DNA of 64,000 nucleotides. It comes from Conexivisphaera sp049976725 (GTDB lineage: Archaea > Thermoproteota > Nitrososphaeria > Conexivisphaerales > Conexivisphaeraceae). A program made the translations under genes and the position numbers. Positions within the stretch are counted from its first letter, which is position 1, and every line of letters starts with the position of its first letter. The notes beneath the pieces were generated by a model. That model saw nothing but the letters and a program-made list of their open reading frames with translations, did not search any database and was not told the DNA's origin. Positions 8,728-16,375 of the stretch are shown here, one piece after another. Location of the stretch: assembly GCA_049976725.1 (NCBI GenBank), contig JBMFHR010000003.1, positions 1 through 64,000 of the forward strand. The letters run 5' to 3'.

Positions 8728-8745
8728 GACTTAAGTTGACGGAGC
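8728..8745 (-). repeat. Right terminal inverted repeat of copy B
   Basis: gacttaagttgacggagc is the partner of 8192-8210. The equivalent right end of copy A is at about 473-490 with ctcaagttgacgg. Confidence 0.65.
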
Positions 8746-8796
8746 CCCCGGATTCCGGGAAGGTATTTATTCCTCCGCGTATCGGAGCCTCCCCGC

Positions 8797-8872
8797 GCGG
8801 CGGTCGTCTAGTCTGGTCTAGGACACTGGCCTCCCAAGCCAGCGATCGCGGGTTCGAATCCCGCCCGCCGCA
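8797..8872 (+). tRNA. tRNA-Gly (anticodon CCC)
   Basis: A 76-base cloverleaf has acceptor gcggcgg/ccgccgc, a D stem gtct/ggac, anticodon stem ctggc/gccag with loop ctcccaa (anticodon CCC), and T arm gcggg-ttcgaat-cccgc. The discriminator base is A. No intron and no encoded CCA. A TATA-like ggtatttattcc lies about 30 bases upstream, just inside the gap after the mobile element. Confidence 0.95.
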
Positions 8873-8918
8873 CTCGGGGATCGTCGGCGAAGTTCGGCAG
8901 ACCCGTCCCTTTTGTTAA

Positions 8919-8941
8919 AAATTTGAAATAAAATTAAAAAA
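8919..8941 (+). promoter_or_regulatory. AT-rich promoter region of the lpd-like gene
   Basis: A run of A and T (8912-8942) between tRNA-Gly and the flavoprotein gene contains TATA-like ataaaatta about 30 bases before ATG 8965. The T-rich start (cccttttg) may also terminate the tRNA transcript. Confidence 0.5.
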
Positions 8942-8964
8942 TTGCCTCAGGGAGGGGTCTGGGC

Positions 8965-10419
8965 ATGCTCGGCAAATATCCCGAGTTTCCCCCAACGGAT
9001 GATGAATTCTTGGATCCTCCGAGATCGGAGGAGTACGACGTGGTGATAGTTGGCGCGGGCGGCGCCGGCTACCACGGATCTTTCGAGCTGAGCAAGGGGG
9101 GCAAGCGCGTCCTCATGGTGGACGACAAGGGCAACTTGGGCGGCAACTGCCTCTACGAGGGATGCATACCCTCGAAGGCCGTGGCCATGACCATTTACCT
9201 GATGGAGAAGGTGAGGGGCATCCTCGAGAGCGCGGGGAACCGCGGCGCCTCGGCCCTGAGGGCGCTCTGGGAGGACGCCGTTTCCCACAAGGACGACGTG
9301 CAGACCATACGGTACCACCAGCACATAAGGGAGATCAAGGAGCACGAGAACCTCGAGTTCGTCAAGGGAGTGGCCAGCGTGCTGGACGGGCACCGGGTCG
9401 TGGTGGAGGACCTGAACGGCTCCTGGAGGAAGGAGGTGAGGGGCAGGAACCTGATCGTGGCCCAGGGATCCGTGCCCCTGGAGGTGCCCATAAAGGGATC
9501 CGAGCTGGCCATAGGGAGCCTCGAGCTCTTCGGCTACAGGACCAAGCAGAGGTCGATGCCGGACTCCGTCGTCGTGATAGGCGGCGGCTACATAGGCGTC
9601 GAGGTCTCGATGATGCTCGCGGCCGCCGGCAGGAGCGTGACGCTCCTCGAGATGCTACCCAACATACTGAGCGGGTGGGACGACGAGGTCGTCGACGCTA
9701 TCAGGGGCGAGCTCGCAAACAGGGGCGTGAGGGTACTCACGAACTCGAGGGTCCTCGAGATCAGGCGCGACGGGTCCCAGAAGACCGTCGAGTTCGCGTC
9801 GCAGGACGGCTCGAGGGGAACCGTGACGGGCGACGAGGTCGTGATGGCGGCCGGCAGGAGGCCCCGCGTGGAGGGCCTGGAGCACCTGGGAATAGTCGAG
9901 AACAGGCGCGTCGTGGTGGAGCCAACCATGAGGACAAGGCTGGAGGGGGTCTACGCGACCGGCGACCTGCTGGGGAAGTTCATGCTGTTCCACGCCGCCG
10001 TCAAGGAGTCGACGATAGCAGCATGGAACATCCTGCACGGGCACCCAATCTACGAGGTCAACTTCAGCTCCATACCCACGACGCTCTTCACGGAGCCCGA
10101 GGTCTCGTACGTGGGCCTGACGCCGGCCGCCGCCAAGAAGCTCGGGGTGCCCCACACCGTCGTCAGTTACAACCTGGAGGACGACGCGTACGCGCAGATA
10201 ATGGGCGTCAGGAAGGGCTGGGTCAAGCTGACGATAGAGAGGGAGACCCAGAGGGTGATAGGCGGGCTGATATTCGGGGAGGCCGCCTCGCTCCTGATAA
10301 ACGAGGTGGCGCTGGCCGTGGCGACGAACGCGAGGGTGAAGGACGTGGCGACGCTGGCGCACCAGCACCCGACGATCTTCGAGTCCATAGACCGCGCCGC
10401 GATAAGGTTCTCGCTGTGA
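8965..10419 (+). CDS. lpd: Dihydrolipoamide dehydrogenase-like pyridine nucleotide-disulfide oxidoreductase
   Basis: This 484-residue class I flavoprotein disulfide reductase has an FAD Rossmann motif VVIVGAGGAGYHG near residue 30, the redox-active disulfide GGNCLYEGCIPSKA, an NAD(P) motif VVIGGGYIGVEV, a second FAD motif VYATGDL, and the C-terminal His-Glu dyad in AHQHPTIFES. Those favour a lipoamide dehydrogenase or mercuric reductase-type activity over an NADH oxidase. No 2-oxoacid dehydrogenase subunits are nearby, so the partner is unknown. The N-terminus has about 28 residues before the FAD strand, longer than usual; an inverted repeat (cctccga-ga-tcggagg, about 9016-9031) lies in this extension. 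The terminal repeat element and tRNA precede it. Confidence 0.87.
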   Translation: MLGKYPEFPPTDDEFLDPPRSEEYDVVIVGAGGAGYHGSFELSKGGKRVLMVDDKGNLGGNCLYEGCIPSKAVAMTIYLMEKVRGILESAGNRGASALRALWEDAVSHKDDVQTIRYHQHIREIKEHENLEFVKGVASVLDGHRVVVEDLNGSWRKEVRGRNLIVAQGSVPLEVPIKGSELAIGSLELFGYRTKQRSMPDSVVVIGGGYIGVEVSMMLAAAGRSVTLLEMLPNILSGWDDEVVDAIRGELANRGVRVLTNSRVLEIRRDGSQKTVEFASQDGSRGTVTGDEVVMAAGRRPRVEGLEHLGIVENRRVVVEPTMRTRLEGVYATGDLLGKFMLFHAAVKESTIAAWNILHGHPIYEVNFSSIPTTLFTEPEVSYVGLTPAAAKKLGVPHTVVSYNLEDDAYAQIMGVRKGWVKLTIERETQRVIGGLIFGEAASLLINEVALAVATNARVKDVATLAHQHPTIFESIDRAAIRFSL

Positions 10420-10815
10420 GCTGGGCTGCGCCCGGTCCTCGCCCCTCAGGTCCTCCTCGCTGAGCACCCCAGCGGCTATCAGGTTCACGAGCGCGTTCGT
10501 CGATGCCTGCCCCGAGACCCTCCCGATCCTCCCCCTGACTTGCCTCCACCTGAGCGACGTGTTCCCGCTCTTCGACTCGTATATGACCCCGAGGACGTCC
10601 TTGACCCTCACGAACGTTATGTCCCTGATCTTGTCCAGCGTGTACTTGTCGGCGGCCTCCACGTAGATCATCCCCTTGTCCCCGTACCTCTCCGGGAAGA
10701 CGAGGGGATCGCGCTCGTACTCCTCGGGTATGAACGATTTGCATGTGCTGGTTATGAGGAACCTCCTGAACCTATCCAGCGACACCTCCTTGTCCACCTT
10801 GACGACCGCGACCAT
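10420..10815 (-). CDS. Hypothetical protein, 3' end unclear (no stop before lpd)
   Basis: I do not recognise this protein. It begins MVAVVKVDKEVSLDRFRRF at ATG 10815, about 25 bases after a good minus-strand TATA (ataaattcttttag, 10836-10850), and looks like normal coding sequence for roughly 125 residues, to about AAGVLSEEDL. The frame then has no stop and runs antisense through lpd to 9655, which would give 386 residues; the latter part is very likely not real coding. A one-base shift near the end would meet a TGA at about 10455. Either the stop was lost, or a frameshift (real or sequencing) is present. The coordinates given cover only the part outside lpd. Confidence 0.5.
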
Positions 10816-10948
10816 GCGTCGTGATCGTGCGCGCCTCCTCTAAAAGAATTTATCCGGGCCGGGTCCCGCTCCACCACGCGATGATGACTCTAGCCCTGGG
10901 CTTCACGTGGCCGGGATCTTGAGTGCTGAGCGCCCGCTGGTCCTCGCC

Positions 10949-11308
10949 TCAGGCGAGGCCCTGCGCGGCCCTCCACGCAGCGGCGTACGCCTCGAACGTG
11001 CTGCTCCTCGCGCACTGGTCGCATATGCAGGAGCCCGACGAGCTCTCTATGGAGCAAACGCCGCTGTACTCGCAGTCCTCGCACGACACCTCGTGCCCGC
11101 AAAGCATGCACCTGAACTCGAATTCCACAGGGGCGCCGTTTAGGGCGCCCGATATCGCGCGCTTCACGCGCGTGAGGTCCGCGCTCCGCGGCACCAGGAA
11201 TCCCTTCCCCGTCTCGTACCGCACGCCCGCCTTCATCAGCTCCTTGAAGGCCTCGGTCCCGAGCCTCGGGAGGCGGGTCCACTCGTCCAGCTTGATCCTG
11301 ACGGTCAC
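10949..11308 (-). CDS. Cysteine-rich putative zinc-binding protein of unknown function
   Basis: The 119-residue protein has an N-terminal half with charged and hydrophobic residues (MTVRIKLDEWTRLPRLG) and a C-terminal half with eight cysteines: CMLC, CEDC, GVC, CICDQC, suggesting one or two metal sites. I do not recognise a family. The start is GTG 11308, about 27 bases from a TATA (ctttatatgcg, about 11331-11341) in the gap to ecfT, so it has its own promoter and is probably leaderless. It lies downstream of the ECF transporter operon. A nucleic-acid-binding or regulatory role is possible but unsupported. Confidence 0.75.
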   Translation of the reverse strand: MTVRIKLDEWTRLPRLGTEAFKELMKAGVRYETGKGFLVPRSADLTRVKRAISGALNGAPVEFEFRCMLCGHEVSCEDCEYSGVCSIESSSGSCICDQCARSSTFEAYAAAWRAAQGLA

Positions 11309-11350
11309 GATCGCTGGAAAGCCCGCCCCGCATATAAAGTTGGGCCGGCC

Positions 11351-12016
11351 TCACGCGGCCAGCAGCAGCGCGAGCGCCACAGCCGCCGAGGCGGCCAGGG
11401 CGCACGCCCAGCGCGACCCCCTGGGGCGCCGCCTCACGCTGTATCCCCTTATCTCGACGGCCTCGGCGACCTCCCTGCCCCTGACGAGGGACGCGACTAT
11501 CGCCGGCGTCACGAGCGACGGCAACCCCCTGACCCAGTCCAGGAGCCCTCCGGCGCCCAGGCCCCTGGAGGACTGGGCGTCCGCGATCATCCGGAGGTCG
11601 CGCGCCAGTATGGGAACGAACCTGAGCGAGATCGCCACCCACATCGAGACCCCCTCCGGCACCCCCATCCACGACATGACCTCCCCGACCTCGTCGACCG
11701 GCGTCATCAGGTAGAAGGCGGTGGCCGCGGCCACCACGTCGAGGAACCTGATTCCGGTGGCTGCCGCCGCCGGCGCCGGATAGCCGGCCAGGACCTCCGA
11801 TCCCGCCAGGACCGCCGAGAGCGCCGCGGTCGGGAGCTGCAGCCTGGCCAGCGGCCCCAGGAACCTCCCCAGGGCCGCCACGAGGATTATCGCGCCGTAG
11901 TCAGCCAGCAGCGGCGCCAGGCCGAGCGAAGCCAGCGGGTACGCGAACAGCACCAGCGAGAGCAGCAGCTTGCACCTGGGATCAGCGCCCGCCAGAGCGC
12001 CGCTCCGCCCCGCCAC
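11351..12016 (-). CDS. ecfT: ECF transporter transmembrane component EcfT
   Basis: This 221-residue membrane protein couples the two ATPases to a substrate-binding S component in energy-coupling-factor importers of vitamins or metals. It has several hydrophobic segments and the two short coupling motifs of EcfT: AQSSRGL (about residue 145) and EVAEAVEIRGY (about residue 185), each carrying the XRG signature. Its start (GTG 12016) is 6 bases after the ecfA2 stop. No S component is seen in the window, so the substrate is unknown; such group II systems may use S proteins encoded elsewhere. Confidence 0.85.
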   Translation of the reverse strand: MAGRSGALAGADPRCKLLLSLVLFAYPLASLGLAPLLADYGAIILVAALGRFLGPLARLQLPTAALSAVLAGSEVLAGYPAPAAAATGIRFLDVVAAATAFYLMTPVDEVGEVMSWMGVPEGVSMWVAISLRFVPILARDLRMIADAQSSRGLGAGGLLDWVRGLPSLVTPAIVASLVRGREVAEAVEIRGYSVRRRPRGSRWACALAASAAVALALLLAA

Positions 12017-12022
12017 GGCCCG

Positions 12023-12823
12023 TCACCTCAGGATCATTCCCGCGATCTCCCTCGCCGCCTCCGCCGCGTCGCTCAGGTCCCGCCCGATCAGCCTCCCCAG
12101 GTCTGCCAGCTGCGGCAGCTCGAACCCGGCCGCCCTGGCCACGGACTCGTCGGAGAGCACCCTGCGCGCCGGGCCGTCGGCCACAACCCTCCCGTCGGCC
12201 ATGGCCACAACCCTCGGCCCCAGCAGCCAGAGGAACTCCACGTCGTGGCTCGCCATGATCACCGTCATCCCGCGCGACGACCACAGCCTCACCAGGCCGA
12301 GCAGCCTCATCTTGTTCCTCAGGTCCTGCCCCACCGTGGGCTCGTCGAGCGCGATCACCCTCGGTCCCCAGCCGAGGACTGCCGCCAGGGTGAGCCTCCT
12401 CTGCTCCCCACCGCTGAGGCTCAGCGGCGGCCTCCCCTCGAGGCCGGCCAGCCCGACCTCGCGCAGGGCGCGCTCCGCCGCTCCCCTAGGGTCCTCCACC
12501 CTGAAGTTGCGGGGGCCGAACATCGCCTCCTCCAGGACGCTGGGGGCGAACAGCTGCGCGCGCGGGCTCTGGAAGACCAGCCCCACGTGCCTCGAGAGCT
12601 GACCGACGCGCGCCCTCCTGGTGTCGACGCCGAAGATCCTGACCGACCCGCGCGTGGGCTTCAGGAGCCCGTTCAGGTGCTTGAGCAGCGTGGTCTTGCC
12701 CGAGCCGTTCCGCCCGACCAGCGCCACCACCTCGCCGGCCTCCACGCTCAGCGACACGTCCTCGAGGGCGCGCTTGCCCCCAGGATAGAGGTACCAGACG
12801 TGCTCGAGCTCTATCGGCCTCAA
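12023..12823 (-). CDS. ecfA2: ECF transporter ATP-binding protein (EcfA2-like)
   Basis: The ABC ATPase has Walker A GRNGSGKTT, Q-loop VFQSPRAQL, signature LSLSGGEQRR, Walker B VIALDEPT, and switch His in ASHDVEF. The frame is open far into ecfA1, so the start is a choice: TTG 12823 has a GGTG Shine-Dalgarno at the right distance and begins LRPIELEHVWYLYPGG, the usual ABC N-terminus. GTG 12853 or 12862 would add 10-13 residues. With EcfA1 it forms the heterodimeric motor of the importer; EcfT follows. Confidence 0.87.
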   Translation of the reverse strand: MRPIELEHVWYLYPGGKRALEDVSLSVEAGEVVALVGRNGSGKTTLLKHLNGLLKPTRGSVRIFGVDTRRARVGQLSRHVGLVFQSPRAQLFAPSVLEEAMFGPRNFRVEDPRGAAERALREVGLAGLEGRPPLSLSGGEQRRLTLAAVLGWGPRVIALDEPTVGQDLRNKMRLLGLVRLWSSRGMTVIMASHDVEFLWLLGPRVVAMADGRVVADGPARRVLSDESVARAAGFELPQLADLGRLIGRDLSDAAEAAREIAGMILR

Positions 12824-12867
12824 TCCGGCACCTTTCCTACGGGAGCCGTGCACCGCCCGCACGGTTA

Positions 12868-13737
12868 TTAGCGTTCCGACGGGCCGGCCAGCATCGACCT
12901 CAGTTCCCCGACGCTGAGGGGCACGCCCCCCAGGTTCACCCCCAGGAGCCTGAGCCTGTGGTACACCTGGACCGCCGCCGGCGGGGCCACGCCGGCAGAC
13001 TTCATCCTGGCCAGCGAGGCCCAATCGCCCAGCAGGTCCCTGGGTGGGCCCGCGAGCTCCACCCTCCCGGAGCTCAGCAGCACCAGCGTGTCCGCGAACG
13101 GCAGCGCCGGTTCCAGGCGGTGCTCCACCAGCACTAGGGTCAGGCCGCGCTCGGCCCTGAGGCCCGCCAGCAGCTCCATCAGCCGCCTGGTGGACTCCGG
13201 GTCCAGCATGGACGATGGCTCATCGAGGACCAGCACCTCAGGGGACCTGGCGATCTCGCCGGCTATGGCGACGCGCTGCTTCTCGCCGTCGGACAGCTGG
13301 TGGACGGGCCTGTCGTACAGGTGCTCCGAGCCCAGCTGCCGCAGCGCGTCCCGGGCAATGCGCTCCGCCTCCTCCGGAGGGTATCCCAGGGACTCGAGGG
13401 ACATGGCCACGTCCCTCCCCGCCGTGGACGCGAGCAGCTGGTTCTCCGGGTCCTGGAAAACGTAGCCGACGCGCCTCGCCACCTCCCTTATCGAGCTCCT
13501 GGCCACCTGCGTCCCCAGCACGCTCACGCTGCCCTCCATCCGCCCGCGGTAGAAGTGCGGTATCAGCCCCACTATGCTCCTGACGAGGCTCGTCTTGCCG
13601 CTCCCGCTCGCGCCCACCACCAGGTGGAACCCGCCGGCCTCCAGGCAGAGGTCGATCCCCCTCAGCGCGGGGACGGACCCCCCCTCGTACGTGAACGAGA
13701 AGCCCTCGAACTCAACGGCGGGCCTCCGGCAGCCCAT
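12868..13737 (-). CDS. ecfA1: ECF transporter ATP-binding protein (EcfA1-like)
   Basis: This 289-residue ABC ATPase carries Walker A GASGSGKTS, Q-loop VFQDPENQL, Walker B VLVLDEPSS and switch VEHRLEP. Its signature is LSDGEKQRV, with Asp in place of the first Gly of LSGGQ, while the partner keeps LSGGEQ. The QDPENQ motif is typical of EcfA/CbiO. The start is ATG 13737, 6 bases after the DHH gene stop. It is part of the long minus-strand operon beginning at mtnA. Confidence 0.88.
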   Translation of the reverse strand: MGCRRPAVEFEGFSFTYEGGSVPALRGIDLCLEAGGFHLVVGASGSGKTSLVRSIVGLIPHFYRGRMEGSVSVLGTQVARSSIREVARRVGYVFQDPENQLLASTAGRDVAMSLESLGYPPEEAERIARDALRQLGSEHLYDRPVHQLSDGEKQRVAIAGEIARSPEVLVLDEPSSMLDPESTRRLMELLAGLRAERGLTLVLVEHRLEPALPFADTLVLLSSGRVELAGPPRDLLGDWASLARMKSAGVAPPAAVQVYHRLRLLGVNLGGVPLSVGELRSMLAGPSER

Positions 13738-13743
13738 CGGTGC

Positions 13744-14730
13744 TCAGACGACGTCCCTCGGCTTCAGATTTAACGATTTGCCGAGCAGCTCCAGGAGCCT
13801 GTCCGTGACCGCGCCGGGCCCGGCGCGGGCGCGGAACGACGCGGCGCCCGCGTGGCCTCCTCCCGAGCCGCCCAGCCCCTCGGCGAGCCCGGCGGCCAGG
13901 TCCCCCAGGTGGATCCCGGTGGTGCGCGCGAATGCGCGCGACGACCTGAGGCTGCCCTCAGTTCCCCCGTCGCTCCTCCCCAGGGCGATCCCGACGTCGG
14001 CCCCCGCCCGCACGAGCGCCCTGGCCACCGAGGCGTGGTGGCTGCCCGAGCTCGATATGGCAACTATCCAGTCCCCGAGCGCAACGATTCTCGTCCTCTG
14101 GAGCCCCTTGAGCACGGCCACCGCCTCGGACGGGTCCCTCGCGGGGTGTATCGAGGACCTGAGCTCGGACGGAGGCCTGCCGCACTCGCCGCAGAGCCTG
14201 GCGTAGACCTCGAGCGTCCTGCAGCCAGCCGCGGCCAGCCCCCCCGTATCCGTCAGGATGCCGGCGGCCAGTGCGCAGGCCACGTCGCCCCTGACGTCGA
14301 ACGATCCCAGCAGCTCCCTGGCGATTATCTCGGACGTGGACGAGGCGCCCTCGTCCACCAGGAGCTGCGCCCCGCCGACCTCCTCCCGCGGGCGGTGGTG
14401 GTCTATTATCAGGACGGGCAGCCCCCGCTCCCTCACCAGCCTCTCTACCTCCGCGCCCGCGCGTGCCAGGGAGCCGGCATCCACGAGTATCACGGCCCCC
14501 GCCCCGCGCAGGACCTCCCCGGCGTCCTCCTCGCGCGCGACCGACAGGCGCTCGAGCAGGGCCCTGGCCGCGTGGGTCGCTCCCCCCGGCGTCAGCACGC
14601 GCGCCCGCCGCCCCATCCTGGAGGCCACGATGGCCAGCGCCGCTGCGCTGGCGGCGGCGTCCACGTCCGCCAGGGCGTGCGTGATGATCGCCAGTCCATC
14701 GTGCCCCTCTATGTACTCCAGGACAACCAT
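13744..14730 (-). CDS. DHH/DHHA1-family phosphoesterase
   Basis: The 328-residue protein has a DHH motif (VLIIDHHRP, about residue 125), an N-terminal metal motif THALADVDAAAS, a further Asp in GILTDTGG, and a C-terminal DHHA1 substrate-binding motif GGSGGGHAGAA. The family includes RecJ-like nucleases, oligoribonucleases and c-di-AMP or nanoRNA phosphodiesterases. Its place downstream of exosome, Pcc1 and prefoldin genes is common in archaea and suggests RNA turnover. The start is ATG 14730. The exact substrate is not predictable. Confidence 0.87.
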   Translation of the reverse strand: MVVLEYIEGHDGLAIITHALADVDAAASAAALAIVASRMGRRARVLTPGGATHAARALLERLSVAREEDAGEVLRGAGAVILVDAGSLARAGAEVERLVRERGLPVLIIDHHRPREEVGGAQLLVDEGASSTSEIIARELLGSFDVRGDVACALAAGILTDTGGLAAAGCRTLEVYARLCGECGRPPSELRSSIHPARDPSEAVAVLKGLQRTRIVALGDWIVAISSSGSHHASVARALVRAGADVGIALGRSDGGTEGSLRSSRAFARTTGIHLGDLAAGLAEGLGGSGGGHAGAASFRARAGPGAVTDRLLELLGKSLNLKPRDVV

Positions 14731-14742
14731 CCGGCTTCCCCG

Positions 14743-15096
14743 TCAGCTGGCCTTCTTCGCCGCCAGCGCCTCGCGGATCTTGTTCTGTATGTCCTTCAGG
14801 TTCTCCTTCAGCCTCTCCTCCTGCTTCTCCAGGATGTTCTTCCTGGTCTCCGCCAGCTCCTTCCTCTCCATCAGCTCGGCCTTGAGCCTCTCGCGGTCCG
14901 CCCTGACCAGTATCATGCCGGCCTGCTTGAACACCTCGGCGTCCGCCGGCGCCTTCTCCAGTTCCTCCAGGGCCGCCCTGACCTCCGCCAGCTCCACCTC
15001 CACCTGCTGCTTCTGGACCAGTATGGACTGGAGGCTGGCCTGCAGCTGCTCGTACTTCGAGAGCTGATCCTGCAGCCACGGCGATATCTCGCTCAA
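14743..15096 (-). CDS. pfdB: Prefoldin subunit beta
   Basis: The 117-residue protein has two long coiled-coil helices joined by a short beta hairpin (DAEVFKQAGMILVRADRERLKAEL), the standard beta-prefoldin design. Prefoldin is a hexameric holdase delivering nascent proteins to the thermosome. Its start ATG 15096 overlaps the pcc1 stop by 4 bases, indicating translational coupling. Confidence 0.92.
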   Translation of the reverse strand: MSEISPWLQDQLSKYEQLQASLQSILVQKQQVEVELAEVRAALEELEKAPADAEVFKQAGMILVRADRERLKAELMERKELAETRKNILEKQEERLKENLKDIQNKIREALAAKKAS

Positions 15097-15350
15097 GGCT
15101 CCACCGAGACAACGCTGAAGTACGCGGCCCTTAAAAGGCTTAAGGCGCTGTACACGAAGGCCTCCGCGTCCCCGGGATCGAGCGGCCTGGCAGACCTGAT
15201 CGTGACGCGCCCCCCGCTGGCCTCGATCGACAGCGGGAACCTCGGGTCGTCGGCGTCCGCCGAGAGGGCCTCCGCAATGGCCCGCGCCAGGCCCGGGTTC
15301 CCCAGCTCGACGTCCACGGAGACGGATGCCTCCAGCCCGGAGCCCTTCAC
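15093..15350 (-). CDS. pcc1: KEOPS complex subunit Pcc1
   Basis: This 85-residue protein matches Pcc1, the dimerisation subunit of the KEOPS complex that makes t6A37 in tRNA. The alpha-beta pattern and the ending FVYSALSLLRAAYFSVVSVEP fit the family. It lies between L37Ae and prefoldin beta with 4-base overlaps on both sides, as in other archaea. The catalytic KEOPS subunits are not in the window. Confidence 0.8.
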   Translation of the reverse strand: MKGSGLEASVSVDVELGNPGLARAIAEALSADADDPRFPLSIEASGGRVTIRSARPLDPGDAEAFVYSALSLLRAAYFSVVSVEP

Positions 15351-15553
15351 TCCGGCGAGTAGGCGCCGCCCGCCACCTTATAACCGCACTTCCTGCACTC
15401 CCAGATGCCGTTCGCGACCCTCACGAACCTGGGCGAACCGCACTTCGGGCAGCTCCTCTTGGACTTGAGGAGCCTCCAGACGGCGCTGTAGCGCTTCCGC
15501 AGGGTCGCGCCGTACTTAGGACCCAGTCCCCTGAGCGGCCTCTCCTTGCCCAC
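15347..15553 (-). CDS. rpl37ae: Large ribosomal subunit protein eL43 (L37Ae)
   Basis: This is a short basic ribosomal protein with a four-cysteine zinc ribbon (CPKCGSPRFVRVANGIWECRKCG) and the family opening GPKYGATLRKR. GTG 15553 (VGKERPLRG) fits; TTG 15556 is directly upstream. Its start overlaps the 3' end of rrp42 by about 38 bases. No rpoP gene follows it, although one is often present at this spot in other archaea. Confidence 0.9.
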   Translation of the reverse strand: MGKERPLRGLGPKYGATLRKRYSAVWRLLKSKRSCPKCGSPRFVRVANGIWECRKCGYKVAGGAYSPE

Positions 15554-16370
15554 CAAGGCCCAAGCCCCTCCTGATCTGCTCCCTTATTTCCTTAGCCTTC
15601 GCGAACGATTCCTCGACCAGCCCCACGACCTCGGCCGGCGACCACCCGCCCGACCCCCCCTTCTGGAGCGCGCAGATGCCGTCCTCCGTGAAAGTCATGG
15701 TGAGGCGGGTGTCCATCACGGCCTCCTCCTCCTCGGTCGGGTCGTAGAGCACGTAATCGCCTATCTTGACGGCCGTCACCGACACGGGTATCCCTGTCAG
15801 GGGCAGCGCCATCAGGTTGCCCGTCTGCACGGGGTTGCCTCCCTCGTCCAGCCTGTACTCGGGCACCCTGGACGTCGCGAGGGCGGCCACCGCCGCGTAG
15901 GACGCCGCGTCGAACAGGTTGCCGTCCACGTTCAGCACGTTTATGTCCACGAATATCGAGTAGACGAGCTCGCCGACCTTCACTACGAGCTTGGAGAGGT
16001 CCACCATGCCGGACTCCCTGATCCCCCTGTCCACGACCCTGGCCAGCTCTATCGCGTTCTCATTGGGCGGCCCCGGCTCTATGTACGGGGAGGCGAGGGG
16101 CAGGATCTCGGCGTTCACTATCAGGTTCCCCCTGTCCGGCGTGTCCCTGTAGGGCTTGTCCAGGGACGCCTTGACGCCCGCTATCACGGCGGTGTTCCCC
16201 AGGTAGACCTGCGCCGATCCCTCGGCCTTGCTGATTATCGACGTCCTTATGCTGAGCGGCCTGTAGTCCTTCAGCCCCCTGCCGTCCAGCCGCTGGCCCT
16301 TCGCCAGCAGCTCCTTCAGCTTCTCCTTCCTCAGCCTCTCGACGACGAAGTTCCTCCTGGTTATCGACAT
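15516..16370 (-). CDS. rrp42: Exosome complex component Rrp42
   Basis: This RNase PH-fold subunit of 284 residues pairs with Rrp41 in the archaeal exosome ring. Rrp42 is inactive itself but shapes the active site. Features include LAKGQRLDGRGLKDYRP at the N-terminus, GNTAVIAGVKASL, LVNAEILPLASP-like region, and DINVLNVDGNLFDAASYA. The C-terminal tail beyond about residue 268 is Gly-rich and overlaps L37Ae. It is followed downstream by ribosomal and KEOPS genes in one operon. Confidence 0.92.
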   Translation of the reverse strand: MSITRRNFVVERLRKEKLKELLAKGQRLDGRGLKDYRPLSIRTSIISKAEGSAQVYLGNTAVIAGVKASLDKPYRDTPDRGNLIVNAEILPLASPYIEPGPPNENAIELARVVDRGIRESGMVDLSKLVVKVGELVYSIFVDINVLNVDGNLFDAASYAAVAALATSRVPEYRLDEGGNPVQTGNLMALPLTGIPVSVTAVKIGDYVLYDPTEEEEAVMDTRLTMTFTEDGICALQKGGSGGWSPAEVVGLVEESFAKAKEIREQIRRGLGLGGQGEAAQGTGS

Positions 16371-16375
16371 GGTCC

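Larger units (their letters stand above)
8192..8745. mobile_element. Non-autonomous (MITE-like) element with terminal inverted repeats, copy B
   Basis: The left end gctccgtcaacttcaggtc (8192-8210) is mirrored by gacttaagttgacggagc (8728-8745): 13 outer bases match perfectly and the rest nearly so. The 554-base interior has no intact reading frame; the longest conserved frame (GFTIPVHEYRAHAPVIRVEV, shared with copy A) is interrupted by stops. The right 365 bases are repeated at 119-490. A clear target-site duplication is not visible. It lies between the EF-2 stop and tRNA-Gly. A decayed insertion sequence or MITE is the most likely identity; the parent transposase is not in this window. Confidence 0.65.

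Noticed and set aside
9013..9034. Hairpin cctccga-ga-tcggagg in the start of the lpd-like gene as a riboswitch or terminator
   Set aside because: It is only 7 base pairs and lies in coding sequence; without further structure it is probably incidental.
9655..10419. C-terminal 254 residues of the minus-strand frame starting at 10815
   Set aside because: They are antisense to a clear lpd gene and rich in Arg/Gly/Pro as expected for a shadow frame.
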